NCBI GenBank assembly: GCA_963793105.1
Contig: CAWBZB010000008.1
Location: forward strand, 186,001 to 250,000
Source of the DNA: UBA10649 sp963793105
GTDB lineage: Bacteria > Actinomycetota > Actinomycetes > S36-B12
Reading direction: 5' to 3'
DNA length: 64,000 bases
Part shown: piece after piece, positions 15,750 through 23,704 of the stretch
Numbering within the stretch: the stretch's first letter is position 1
Layout: each line of letters opens with the position of its first letter
Position numbers and translations under genes: made by a program
Notes under the pieces: generated by a model
Database searches by the model: none
Told to the model about the DNA's origin: nothing
What the model saw: the letters and a program-made list of their open reading frames with translations, nothing else

Positions 15750-17183
15750 ATGGAGTTCTACGGGCACATCATCGACGGCGTCGAGGTTCCGAGTCTGGAC
15801 GGCGCCACGATGCCGGACATCGACCCGTTCACGCGTGAGGAGTGGGCCACGGTCGCGTGCGGCGGCACGGCCGACGCAGACCGGGCGGTCCAGGCCGCGC
15901 GCACGGCGTTCGACGAGGGCCCGTGGCCACGCATGGGGTACGAGAAGCGACAGGCGATCATGCATCGACTGGCCGACCTCATGGACGAGCACGCCGACGA
16001 GCTGGCGATGGCCGATACCCGGGACATGGGCAAGCCCATCGCCCAGGCCCTGCACGACGTCGCCCGGTCATCGTGGAACGTCCGCTTCTTCGCCGATCAC
16101 GCCCGCATGTCCACCTCCGAGGCGTACCCGATGGACTCAGGGCACCACGCCTACACGCGGTTCGACCCCACGGGCGTGGCAGTCGCCATCTCGCCGTGGA
16201 ACTTCCCGCTCATGCTGGGCACCTGGAAGGTCATGCCCGCCCTCGCCTGGGGCAACACCGTGGTCTGGAAGCCGGCCGAGGACACCCCGGTGTCGGCGAC
16301 GATCGTCGGCCGGCTCGCGCTCGAGGCCGGCATGCCGCCGGGCGTCCTCAATGTCGTGCACGGCTACGGCCCCGACTCCGCAGGCTCGGCCCTCACCAGC
16401 AACCCGGACGTCGACCGCATCACGTTCACCGGCGAGTCCGGCACGGGCAAGGTCATCAGCGGCGCGGCGTCGCGCAATCTGGTGCCCGTCAGCCTGGAGC
16501 TCGGCGGCAAGGGTGCCAACATCGTCTTCGACGACGCCGAGCTCGACAACGCGGTGCACTGGGCGGTGCAGGCGATCTTCCGCAACGCCGGGCAGATCTG
16601 CCTCTCCGGGTCGCGCCTCTACCTGCAGGCCGGCATCTACGACGAGTTCGTCGAGCGCTTCAAGGCGGCCGCGGAGGCGCTGCGGGCCGGTGACCCGAAG
16701 GATGCCTCGACGGAGTTCCCGCTCGCCCTCGCCAGCGAGGAGCACTTCACCAAGGTGAAGGGCTACCTCGACACCCTGGAGCTCGATGGCGGCAAGATCC
16801 TGACCGGCGGTCTGGGCGACGGCTGGAGCGTCAAGCCGACGATCATCGTCGATGCCCCCTCGTCGGCGCGGGTGTGCCGCGAGGAGATCTTCGGCCCGGT
16901 CTGCGTGGTGCAGAGGTTCGAGACCGAGGACGAGGTCGTGCACGCGGCCAACGACACCCGCTACGGCCTGAACGCGATGGTCTTCACCGAGAACCTGTCA
17001 CGCGCGCATCGCGTCTCGGCGAACCTGCGAGCCGGAACCGTGTGGGTCAACTGCTTCTTCATCCGCGACCTGCGGGCGCCGTTCGGCGGCGTGGGCGACT
17101 CCGGCGTGGGTCGTGAGGGCGGCAACTTCAGCCGCGAGTTCTTCACGGAGCCGAAGGCCGTGGTCATGCAGATCAGCACCTGA
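15750..17183 (+). CDS. NAD-dependent aldehyde dehydrogenase
   Basis: 477 aa. Conserved motifs are SPWNFPLMLGTWK, LELGGKGAN with the general-base Glu (about 250), and the nucleophile Cys in NAGQICLSG (about 282). The C-terminal GVGDSGVGREGG places it in the hydroxymuconic-semialdehyde/betaine-aldehyde group (DhaS/HpcC-like). It oxidises an aldehyde to the acid. The start at 15750 begins the fold; CAGACT lies 6 nt upstream as a possible leaderless -10. The specific substrate is not clear. Confidence 0.9.
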   Translation: MEFYGHIIDGVEVPSLDGATMPDIDPFTREEWATVACGGTADADRAVQAARTAFDEGPWPRMGYEKRQAIMHRLADLMDEHADELAMADTRDMGKPIAQALHDVARSSWNVRFFADHARMSTSEAYPMDSGHHAYTRFDPTGVAVAISPWNFPLMLGTWKVMPALAWGNTVVWKPAEDTPVSATIVGRLALEAGMPPGVLNVVHGYGPDSAGSALTSNPDVDRITFTGESGTGKVISGAASRNLVPVSLELGGKGANIVFDDAELDNAVHWAVQAIFRNAGQICLSGSRLYLQAGIYDEFVERFKAAAEALRAGDPKDASTEFPLALASEEHFTKVKGYLDTLELDGGKILTGGLGDGWSVKPTIIVDAPSSARVCREEIFGPVCVVQRFETEDEVVHAANDTRYGLNAMVFTENLSRAHRVSANLRAGTVWVNCFFIRDLRAPFGGVGDSGVGREGGNFSREFFTEPKAVVMQIST

Positions 17184-17193
17184 GCCACGCCGG

Positions 17194-17628
17194 CTACTGG
17201 TCGAAGATGACTCCCTTGCGCAGGAAGAAGCAGCCGTAGGGCACCGCGTCCAGCGTGTGCACGACGGCGAACGCGGACCTGGCCCGGTCGTAGAAGTCCA
17301 GCCGGGGCACTACCCCGTACTCGAGGGCGCGACCCTCGGCAGCCGACGCCATCACCAGCAGCGCGTCCTGCGTGGGCGTCGTGAGGCTCGGATCGTCGTC
17401 CACCTCCATCCGCTCCAGCGGATGGGGCACGAACGAGTCGAGCGGGAACACGCTGAGGATCGCGGTGGCGGCCCGCAGGACGGACGCCTCGCCCAGCCTG
17501 ATCACCGGCCGCCCCGATGCCGCCGCCGGGTAGTTGCGGTCCACGAGCAGCAGCAGGTCGCCGTGCCCCATGTCGTCCAGGATCTTGAGCAGGTCGCCGC
17601 TGAGCAGCGGGTCGATTCCCTTGAGCAT
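17194..17628 (-). CDS. RbsD/FucU-family sugar mutarotase
   Basis: 144 aa, the usual length. It opens MLKGIDPLLSGDLL, and MGHGD carries the catalytic His22, followed by LLLVDRNYPA with Asp30; the C-terminal PYGCFFLRKGV matches the conserved Tyr/Lys segment. FucU proteins interconvert alpha and beta anomers of L-fucose and related sugars; RbsD acts on ribose. FucU is the closer match. It lies 15 nt after a small acidic protein gene on the same strand and converges on the aldehyde dehydrogenase gene with a 10-nt gap. No fucose pathway genes are beside it. Confidence 0.85.
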   Translation of the reverse strand: MLKGIDPLLSGDLLKILDDMGHGDLLLLVDRNYPAAASGRPVIRLGEASVLRAATAILSVFPLDSFVPHPLERMEVDDDPSLTTPTQDALLVMASAAEGRALEYGVVPRLDFYDRARSAFAVVHTLDAVPYGCFFLRKGVIFDQ

Positions 17629-17643
17629 CGAGCCGACCTGACG

Positions 17644-17901
17644 CTACTCGTCGAGGGCGATCGCGATGGTCTCGTTCTGCGCGACCAGGTGGGAGTCCGC
17701 GTCATAGACGCTGACGGTCTCGTCCTCCACGAGCAGGTGCCCCTCGGAGTCGAGCACGTCGATCGTCTCGTCCACGACAGACCCGTCGGGTCCCGTGGCC
17801 ACGACCACGTCGTCCACGACAGCGCCGATCGCCTCGCCGTCCTCGTCCAGGACCACCTCGATGTCGACCGACTCGCCGATCTCGATGTCGTCGTCCGCCA
17901 T
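17644..17901 (-). CDS. very acidic small protein of unknown function
   Basis: 85 aa, start at 17901 with Shine-Dalgarno GAGGAG. The protein is made of short alternating hydrophobic and Asp/Glu-rich units (DIEVVLDEDGEAIG, DVVVATGPDG, HLLVEDETVSVYD, HLVAQNETIAIALDE), which read as a series of beta strands, with almost no basic residues. There is no signal peptide or membrane segment. I do not recognise the family. It is the first gene of a two-gene unit with the FucU-like mutarotase. The strand repeats resemble short beta-propeller or RHS-like blades, but that is only a visual impression. Confidence 0.7.
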   Translation of the reverse strand: MADDDIEIGESVDIEVVLDEDGEAIGAVVDDVVVATGPDGSVVDETIDVLDSEGHLLVEDETVSVYDADSHLVAQNETIAIALDE

Positions 17902-18055
17902 GGCTGCTCCTCGCTTCGGCCCGCTCGGGAGGGATCCCTCCCGCCGTCGGCAGTCTAGGCGTGACGCCGCTGCGATTCCTGTCCGGTCAGGAGACGTCCG
18001 GTCATCATGGCGCAAGCGGGTGCGAGAAGCCGTCCGGTCGGGGCAGGATGCCGGA

Positions 18056-19435
18056 ATGGCCGCCGAGGAGGATGCGACAGCGCGCGACGTCGCGGTGGTC
18101 GACCGTTCCGCGGCCTACGCGGTGATCGGCGCCGGGCCGCACGGCCTGAGCGCGCTCAAGGCCCTGCTGCAGTCGGGAATCGACGCCGACGGGTTCGAGC
18201 GCGAGGACGACGTGGGCGGCAACTGGAACTTCGGCGCGGGCCACAGCCGCGTCTACCGGTCGACGCACCTGATCTCCAGCAAGCCGTTCACCCAGTTCCC
18301 CGACTTCCCCATGCCGGACCGCTACCCGGACTACCCGAGCCACCTGCAGATCAAGCAGTACCTCTCGGCGTACGCCCGGCACTTCGGGCTCGTCAGCCGC
18401 ATCCGGTTCTCCAGTGAGGTCGTGCATATCGCTCCGGTGGGCGACGGATCGACATGGCGCGTGTCCGTGCGGGACGGCCCGTCAGGGGCGGTCACGGACA
18501 TCGAGTACGCCGGAGTCATCATCGCCAACGGGCACAACTGGAACCCGAAGGTGCCGGACTATCCGGGCCAGGAGTCCTTCCGCGGCGACATCATCCACTC
18601 GGCCGACTACAAGTCCGCAGACGTGCTGCGCGACCGTCGCGTCGTGGTGGTCGGAGCCGGCAACACCGGGTGCGATGTGGCTGTGGAGAGCGCGCAGAAC
18701 GCGGTGCACACCTGGCACTCCACCCGCCGCGGCTACTACTACAACCCCAAGTACCTCATGGGGCGCCCCAGCGACCAGACCGCCGACCTGCTGCTGGCCT
18801 TGCGCATCCCGCTGTCAGTCCGGCGGCAGCTGTTCCGCGCCTCCCTGCGCTTCGCCGTCGGAGACTTCACCGCGTTCGGGCTGAAGAAGCCCGACCACCG
18901 GTTCTTCGAGACGCACCCCATCGTCAACCAGCAACTCGTGTACTACGTGGGTCACGGTGACATCACACCCGTCGACGACGTCGCCCGGTTCGAGGAGGAT
19001 GCCGTCGTGTTCACCGACGGGACGCGGGCGGAGGCGGACCTGGTGGTGATGTGCACCGGCTACCTCGTCACGTTCCCGTTCCTCGACGATGCTCCCCGGC
19101 ACCTGACGTGGCGGACCGATCATCCGGAACTCGCCCTCCGGGTCATCACCTCCCGCCACCGGAACCTGTTCGTCAGCGGCCTCATCCAGCCCGACAGCGG
19201 GCAGTGGACGCTGGCCCACTGGCAGGGCGTGCTCATCGCGCGCGTCATCGAGGCCGGGCGCGACCGGCCCGCGGTGGCAGACCGGTTCTTCCGCCGGCTG
19301 CGGTCTCAGGAGGGTCGACGGTTCAGTGCCGGCACCGAGTACAAGGGCTCCAGCCGCCACTACTACGAGGTGGCCCACCAGGACTACCTGCTCGCGCTGC
19401 AGGACGCCATCGCAGACCTCGAGGCCGCGTCGTGA
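18056..19435 (+). CDS. flavin-containing monooxygenase
   Basis: 459 aa. FAD-binding GAGPHG (25-30), the FMO signature FRGDIIHSADYK, a second nucleotide-binding VVGAGNTGCDVA for NADPH, and MCTGY near the C-terminus are all visible. This is the FMO/Baeyer-Villiger group, which oxygenates S, N or ketone carbon. Start 18056 was chosen because CAGGAT sits 6 nt upstream and the Rossmann fold follows shortly. A GTGA overlap links it to the downstream alpha/beta hydrolase gene, an arrangement that fits ester or lactone formation followed by hydrolysis, though the substrate is unknown. Confidence 0.9.
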   Translation: MAAEEDATARDVAVVDRSAAYAVIGAGPHGLSALKALLQSGIDADGFEREDDVGGNWNFGAGHSRVYRSTHLISSKPFTQFPDFPMPDRYPDYPSHLQIKQYLSAYARHFGLVSRIRFSSEVVHIAPVGDGSTWRVSVRDGPSGAVTDIEYAGVIIANGHNWNPKVPDYPGQESFRGDIIHSADYKSADVLRDRRVVVVGAGNTGCDVAVESAQNAVHTWHSTRRGYYYNPKYLMGRPSDQTADLLLALRIPLSVRRQLFRASLRFAVGDFTAFGLKKPDHRFFETHPIVNQQLVYYVGHGDITPVDDVARFEEDAVVFTDGTRAEADLVVMCTGYLVTFPFLDDAPRHLTWRTDHPELALRVITSRHRNLFVSGLIQPDSGQWTLAHWQGVLIARVIEAGRDRPAVADRFFRRLRSQEGRRFSAGTEYKGSSRHYYEVAHQDYLLALQDAIADLEAAS

Positions 19436-20286
19436 AGGCGGACCGACGCCCGCGCCGCACGCGCGCCATGCGCCCGTGGGACTGGGCGATGCCTCCGCGA
19501 CCGGTCTCGCACCGCGAGGTGATCAGCGCGGTCCCGTCGGAGGAGACCGGCCGGCCGCCCCTGCTCATGGTGCACGGCATCGCGCACGCGGCCTGGTGCT
19601 TCGGAGAGAACTGGGTCCCCGCCGCGGCGACGGCCGGCTATCCCGCGCACGCGCTGAGCCTGCGCGGGCACGGCGGGTCGGCGGGCGGGCGCCACCTGCG
19701 TCGCACCACGATCCGCGACTACGTCCATGACGTCCTGCAGACGATCACGGAACTGCCCGAGCCACCGGTCCTCATCGGGCACTCGATGGGCGCGATCGTC
19801 TCCCAGCTGGTGGCGGAGCGATATCCGCTTCGAGGACTCGTCCTCCTCACGCCGGCCCCGCTGCATTCCGCGATCGGCGACCTCGTTGCGATCGCCCGGG
19901 ACCGCCCCGCGGACCTCGGACGGGCGGTCGTGGGACAGACGCTCTCGATGGAGCCGGAGATCCTGTTCAAGGGGCTCGACCCGCGCACCGCTCGCGACTA
20001 CTCCGACCGGACGGGCACCGAGTCCCCGCTGGTCCAGTGGGAGCTGCTCCTCCCGCGTTCGATCGGCCCGATCCGCTGCCCCGTGCTGGTGATCGGCACT
20101 CCTGCGGACCGGCTGGTGCGCGTCGAGGACGTCCGGCGCACCGCCGCGCTGCATGGGGTCGAGCCGGTGTGGTTCCCCTCGATGGGTCACGACGTGATGC
20201 TCGACGCAGGCTGGGAGCGCGTGCTCGACGCGGTGTTGGATTTCGTCGACGGTCTGCCGCCCTGGGGGAGCCGGACCGTCACCTAG
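19432..20286 (+). CDS. alpha/beta-hydrolase
   Basis: 284 aa. The nucleophile elbow GHSMGA, an oxyanion loop MVHGIAHAAWC, the acid TPADRLV and the catalytic His in SMGHDVML form a complete triad. The start is GTG at 19432, overlapping the monooxygenase TGA; an internal ATG at 19468 is the alternative and would also keep the fold. It probably hydrolyses an ester or lactone made by the monooxygenase. Two strong hairpins follow the gene. Confidence 0.85.
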   Translation: MKADRRPRRTRAMRPWDWAMPPRPVSHREVISAVPSEETGRPPLLMVHGIAHAAWCFGENWVPAAATAGYPAHALSLRGHGGSAGGRHLRRTTIRDYVHDVLQTITELPEPPVLIGHSMGAIVSQLVAERYPLRGLVLLTPAPLHSAIGDLVAIARDRPADLGRAVVGQTLSMEPEILFKGLDPRTARDYSDRTGTESPLVQWELLLPRSIGPIRCPVLVIGTPADRLVRVEDVRRTAALHGVEPVWFPSMGHDVMLDAGWERVLDAVLDFVDGLPPWGSRTVT

Positions 20287-20303
20287 CCCTCCGGCGGAGG
20301 GGC

Positions 20304-20352
20304 GCTCCTGGCGGGCGCCACCTCCACGGCAGTCGAGCAGCCCGCCAGGAGC
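20304..20352. terminator. perfect 13-bp hairpin, first of two
   Basis: GCTCCTGGCGGGC (20304-20316) pairs perfectly with GCCCGCCAGGAGC (20340-20352), with a 23-nt loop. It lies 18 nt after the hydrolase stop and between convergent genes. It has no T tract on either side. Confidence 0.6.
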
Positions 20353-20359
20353 AGTCGAG

Positions 20360-20393
20360 GACGGTGGGCCGGCTCCCGCGCCGGCCCACCGTC
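20360..20393. terminator. perfect 14-bp hairpin, second of two
   Basis: GACGGTGGGCCGGC (20360-20373) pairs perfectly with GCCGGCCCACCGTC (20380-20393) around a 6-nt loop. It follows the first hairpin by 7 nt and precedes the end of the minus-strand secreted-protein gene. It probably terminates both convergent transcripts. Confidence 0.7.
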
Positions 20394-20407
20394 ATTGCCA
20401 GCTGTGC

Positions 20408-20977
20408 CTATCCCAGGGACGGAACGGTGCGCGTGCAGACCCACCCGCCGGTGACGTTCACGGCCCACTGCTCCCACGAGGGCGCCCAGCCCTCGATGCA
20501 GCCCTCACCCGCGGACCGACCGTAGGCCTGGACCCACGGCGGGATGACCGACGCCGCGCGGGCTCCCGAGGATCCGCCGGAGCAGGAGTTCGACGCGCTC
20601 GGGGTCAGGCCCGAGTATTCCGTCCCGAAGACGTACTGGACGTACTCGCAGGCGTCCTGGACGAAGTAGAGAGCCCAGCCGCACGCCGCGTCGCCGTAGA
20701 CCCGGTCGGCCCCTCCGTCCGTGAAGACGATGTAGCACGAGGCTTCGACCGTGTGCATGTACTCCGCGTTGTCGTCACCCGTGGTGATCTTGTTGGGGTC
20801 ACAGTCCCCGGGATAGGTGATGGTGGCGTCGTTGCTGACCAGGTTGGTCCCGTCGCAGCCGACCAGCGTGTCCGCCGCCTGAGCGGGTGCGGCCCCGGCG
20901 ATGCCGAGCCCGAATGCCGCCACCGATGCGGTCGCCGCAAGCAGCGCCGCCGCCCTCTTGCCGAATGTTGTCGTCAT
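20408..20977 (-). CDS. secreted cysteine-rich protein with Trp-rich C-terminal module
   Basis: 189 aa. A signal peptide (cleavage near AQA-AD, about residue 35) is followed by a Gly/Asp/Tyr-rich region with eight cysteines in total, which suggests four disulfides. The C-terminal 45 residues hold the Trp-rich motif WAPSWEQWAVN and end GGWVCTRTVPSLG, a module I recognise as recurrent in secreted actinobacterial proteins of unknown function. Shine-Dalgarno GGGAGG precedes the ATG. Upstream, an inverted repeat TGAATC-N6-GATTCA (21006-21023) could be a regulator site. Role unknown; binding at the cell surface is a guess. Confidence 0.75.
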   Translation of the reverse strand: MTTTFGKRAAALLAATASVAAFGLGIAGAAPAQAADTLVGCDGTNLVSNDATITYPGDCDPNKITTGDDNAEYMHTVEASCYIVFTDGGADRVYGDAACGWALYFVQDACEYVQYVFGTEYSGLTPSASNSCSGGSSGARAASVIPPWVQAYGRSAGEGCIEGWAPSWEQWAVNVTGGWVCTRTVPSLG

Positions 20978-21108
20978 GATCCGTACCTCCCTGAATTCCC
21001 GTGGATGAATCTGGGTTGATTCAGGAAGCTACGAGTCAGACCGCCGAGCCCTCATCGTCACTTTGCGCCATTCTCACGGGCGCAGGCGAAGGTGACGGTC
21101 GTGGTCCG

Positions 21109-21453
21109 TCAGCGTTCGAGTACCGACAGGTAGTCCGTCAGGGCATCCACGCCACCCTCGGCGTAGGCCAGCCAATTGGCATCGGCTTCGCGCTGCAGGA
21201 GCGTCTGGAGCTCCTGGCGCCATCGGTCCTGCACGGCACGCGCTGCGCTGACCTCGCCCTCGGGGGAGGATCGCCTCAGCTCCGTCAGTGCCGCCCAGCG
21301 GCCCTCGTGGTACTTGGCAGCCGGAGCAGGCCGGCCCGAGCGGGAGATGGCGCAGAGCGCCTGTCCACCGGAGGCGGCCGTCAGATCCACGACGGCCCGC
21401 TCGACGAGATCGTCGAGGGTGCTCACGTCCGACGCACCGGACCCTGCGGTCAT
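21109..21453 (-). CDS. hypothetical protein in CsoR-type-operator operon
   Basis: 114 aa, no signal peptide or membrane segment. Mostly helical composition, with LDDLVERAVVDL near the start, a KYHEGRWAALTELRR segment and a C-terminal helix. The start at 21453 has no obvious Shine-Dalgarno but lies only 7 nt after the stop of the Cys-rich microprotein, so it is read by coupling. The protein is not recognised. It shares the promoter region containing the palindrome at 21614-21633. Confidence 0.65.
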   Translation of the reverse strand: MTAGSGASDVSTLDDLVERAVVDLTAASGGQALCAISRSGRPAPAAKYHEGRWAALTELRRSSPEGEVSAARAVQDRWRQELQTLLQREADANWLAYAEGGVDALTDYLSVLER

Positions 21454-21460
21454 GCGGCGG

Positions 21461-21577
21461 CTACCGGCAGCTGCAGCGCTTCTCCGGAGGCACGCTCGCC
21501 ATCACCTGCGTGACATGCATGCCACAGCCGGAGTAGGTGACCTTGCGGCACTGGCCGCAGACGGCGGGACTGCACAT
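21461..21577 (-). CDS. cysteine-rich microprotein, 38 aa
   Basis: 38 codons from ATG at 21577 to TAG at 21461-21463. Six cysteines (positions 2, 7, 10, 18, 35, 37) in pairs, VCGQC and CSC, plus GCGMH, look like a small zinc- or copper-binding knuckle. Shine-Dalgarno GGAGG lies 7 nt before the start. I recall similar 38-45 residue proteins as common but uncharacterised in actinobacteria. It is the first gene of a two-gene operon whose promoter region contains a CsoR-type palindrome, which supports a metal or sulfide link. Confidence 0.75.
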   Translation of the reverse strand: MCSPAVCGQCRKVTYSGCGMHVTQVMASVPPEKRCSCR

Positions 21578-21613
21578 GAACAAACCTCCATGGGGCGGGA
21601 TCGAGTACGACCA

Positions 21614-21642
21614 CTATACCCCCCGGGGTATAGAATCACAAC
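21614..21642. promoter_or_regulatory. CsoR-type operator and leaderless promoter
   Basis: CTATACCCC (21614-21622) and GGGGTATAG (21625-21633) form a perfect inverted repeat with a 2-nt centre. This A/T-flanked C4-G4 design is the known site class for CsoR/CstR/RcnR-family regulators. TAGAAT (21631-21636), overlapping its right arm, is 6 nt before the PIG-L ATG at 21643 and would give a leaderless mRNA. The palindrome also lies 36 nt before the divergent microprotein start, so one regulator could control both directions. No csoR gene is in the window. Confidence 0.75.
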
Positions 21643-22383
21643 ATGGCCCACGCGGAGAGATACACCCGTGCCGGCAGGCCGACCGGCGACGGCCTTCCTC
21701 CGTGGGCCCGCGTGCTGGCCGTCATCGCGCACCCGGATGACGAGTCCTTCGGGCTCGGTGCCGTCATCGACAGGTTCGTCGTGGCGGGGACGCGAGTCGA
21801 CGTGCTCTGCTTCACGCACGGCGAGGCATCCACCCTCGGAGGCGAGCAGGACCTCTGCGTCGTGCGCGCCGCTGAACTGCGCAGCGCCGGCCATGAGCTC
21901 GGGATCCAGGAGGTACGCCTGCTCGGGCACCCCGATGGCGGACTCGAGTCGGTCGACCCCGCGGTCCTCGCCGACCAGGTGAGCGCGATGGCCATCGAGA
22001 CGCACGCGCAGGGACTCCTCGTCTTCGACTCCACCGGCGTGACGTCCCACCCCGACCACGTCGCCGCCACCACGGCCGCACGTCGTGCCGGCGCCGCCCT
22101 GGGCATCGGCGTCCTCGCGTGGACGCTGCCTGCCGCGGTGGCCGAGGCACTGGGGTCGCCCTTCGTCGGGCGCCCCGAGGACGAGATCGACGTCGTGCTC
22201 GCGGTGGACCGGTCCCGCCAGCGTCGGGCCATCACCTGCCACCCGAGTCAGGCGGTGCCGGGCAGCGCCCTGTGGAACCGGCTGGAGCTGCTCGGGGACC
22301 GCGAGCACCTGCGCTGGATCCCGCCTCGCCCGTCGCCGGCCGACGAGATGGCTAGCCGGTCGCGAGCGGCAGGCGCACCGTGA
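21643..22383 (+). CDS. PIG-L/LmbE-family deacetylase
   Basis: 246 aa. The zinc motif AHPDDE (29-34) and the downstream HPDH (TSHPDHVAA) are intact. Family members remove N-acetyl groups from GlcNAc-linked substrates, including mycothiol (MshB) and bacillithiol precursors and conjugates. Start 21643 fits a leaderless promoter. A CsoR-type operator overlaps the -10 box, which is unusual for this family and points to a role under copper, sulfide or thiol stress. The 3' end overlaps the convergent histidine kinase gene by 32 nt. Confidence 0.88.
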   Translation: MAHAERYTRAGRPTGDGLPPWARVLAVIAHPDDESFGLGAVIDRFVVAGTRVDVLCFTHGEASTLGGEQDLCVVRAAELRSAGHELGIQEVRLLGHPDGGLESVDPAVLADQVSAMAIETHAQGLLVFDSTGVTSHPDHVAATTAARRAGAALGIGVLAWTLPAAVAEALGSPFVGRPEDEIDVVLAVDRSRQRRAITCHPSQAVPGSALWNRLELLGDREHLRWIPPRPSPADEMASRSRAAGAP

Positions 22384-23704
22384 AGGCGGTCCCCGACCGG
22401 CCGTCCGACTCGACCTCGACCGTTCCGCCATGCGCGTGCACGAGCTCACGGACGATGGCGAGCCCGATGCCACTGCCCGGCGTTCCCTGACCCGTGCGAC
22501 CGCGCCACATTCGGTCGAACACGTGCGGGAGATCTCCCGGATCGATCCCCGGTCCGTTGTCGGCCACGACGATCACGGCGCGCCCGCCATCCGACGTCAG
22601 CGAGACGTCCACCCGGTCACCGGCGCGGCAGTAGCGGGCGGCGTTGCCGAGCAGATTCCCGACGGCCTGGTGGAGTCGATCCGAGTCCGCGTCGACGACG
22701 ACTCCGCTGGTCAGGCTGGTCGTGACGTCGATGCCCCCGGAGTCCAGGGTCGGCCGCGCAGCGTCGACGGCGTCGGCCACGACGTCGGCCAGCTCCACCG
22801 GGAGCCGGTGCAGCGTCAGCACCGCGGTCTCCGCCGAGGACAGCTCCGCGAGGTCGCCGACGATCCGGCCTAGCCGGACCGACTGCTGGTGCAGCGAGTC
22901 CAGCCGCTCGGGGTCCGCGGGAACCAGGCCGTCCCGCAGTTCCTCCAGTCCGGCCTGCAGGGCCGCCAGGGGCGTCCGCAGCTCGTGCGCGACGTCCGCC
23001 GACATGCGACGTCGAGCATCCTCGGAACGCACGACCGCGTCAGCGGTGGCGTCGAAGGCTCGCGCGATCTCGCCGAGCTCGCCCGGCCCGGCGGCATCCT
23101 GCGGGTCGGCGCGGGCACTTCGGTCCCCCGCGGCGAATGCCCGCGCCGATCCGGAGAGCCGGACGAGCGGGCGCGAGATCCGCCGCGACACGAACCATGC
23201 CGCCAGCACCGCCACGACGAGGGCGACGAACGCGGCGATGAGGATCCACGTCCACGCCACCGTCTCGACTGCGGTGCGTCCCGTCGAGGTGGCGCCGAAC
23301 CCCAGCCGTACGGTCCCGACGACGGCGCCTTCGACGACGACGTCAGCAGTGATCCCGCCACGCCCCGCTCCGCCCATGCCCATGCCCTGCATGCCGGATG
23401 ACGTGACGACGGCACCCGAGGCATCCCGGATGACGACCTGCGCCCCGGCCGTGGACGCCAGCAGCTCGCTGGTCGTGAGATCGGCCCCGGCCCATCCTCC
23501 CGCGGCGGCGTACGCGTCAGCAGCCGCATCAGCGACGAGGAGCGCGGTCTCCTGCCGCTGGGCGTCCTCCCCCGCGGCCACCCCGCGGGAGGTGCCGATG
23601 AGGGCGGCGACGGTGAGCACGATGACGGAGGACAACGCGACCAGCACGAACGCGACGAGCAGCCTGGTGCCGAGCGGGCCGAGGCCCCGGGTGCGCTCAC
23701 TCAT
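22352..23704 (-). CDS. sensor histidine kinase with HAMP domain
   Basis: 450 aa. An N-terminal helix (about 13-38), an extracellular region of about 120 residues with a Met/Gly-rich stretch (GMQGMGMGGAG), a second helix and HAMP region, HisKA with SADVAHELRTPLAALQ, and HATPase_c with N-box NLLGNAARYC and GSGIGLAIV. The Met-rich loop could bind copper or silver, but this is inferred. Its start overlaps the response regulator stop by 8 nt, so the pair is co-translated. It is divergent from an exported DUF2202 protein. Confidence 0.92.
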   Translation of the reverse strand: MSERTRGLGPLGTRLLVAFVLVALSSVIVLTVAALIGTSRGVAAGEDAQRQETALLVADAAADAYAAAGGWAGADLTTSELLASTAGAQVVIRDASGAVVTSSGMQGMGMGGAGRGGITADVVVEGAVVGTVRLGFGATSTGRTAVETVAWTWILIAAFVALVVAVLAAWFVSRRISRPLVRLSGSARAFAAGDRSARADPQDAAGPGELGEIARAFDATADAVVRSEDARRRMSADVAHELRTPLAALQAGLEELRDGLVPADPERLDSLHQQSVRLGRIVGDLAELSSAETAVLTLHRLPVELADVVADAVDAARPTLDSGGIDVTTSLTSGVVVDADSDRLHQAVGNLLGNAARYCRAGDRVDVSLTSDGGRAVIVVADNGPGIDPGDLPHVFDRMWRGRTGQGTPGSGIGLAIVRELVHAHGGTVEVESDGRSGTAFTVRLPLATG

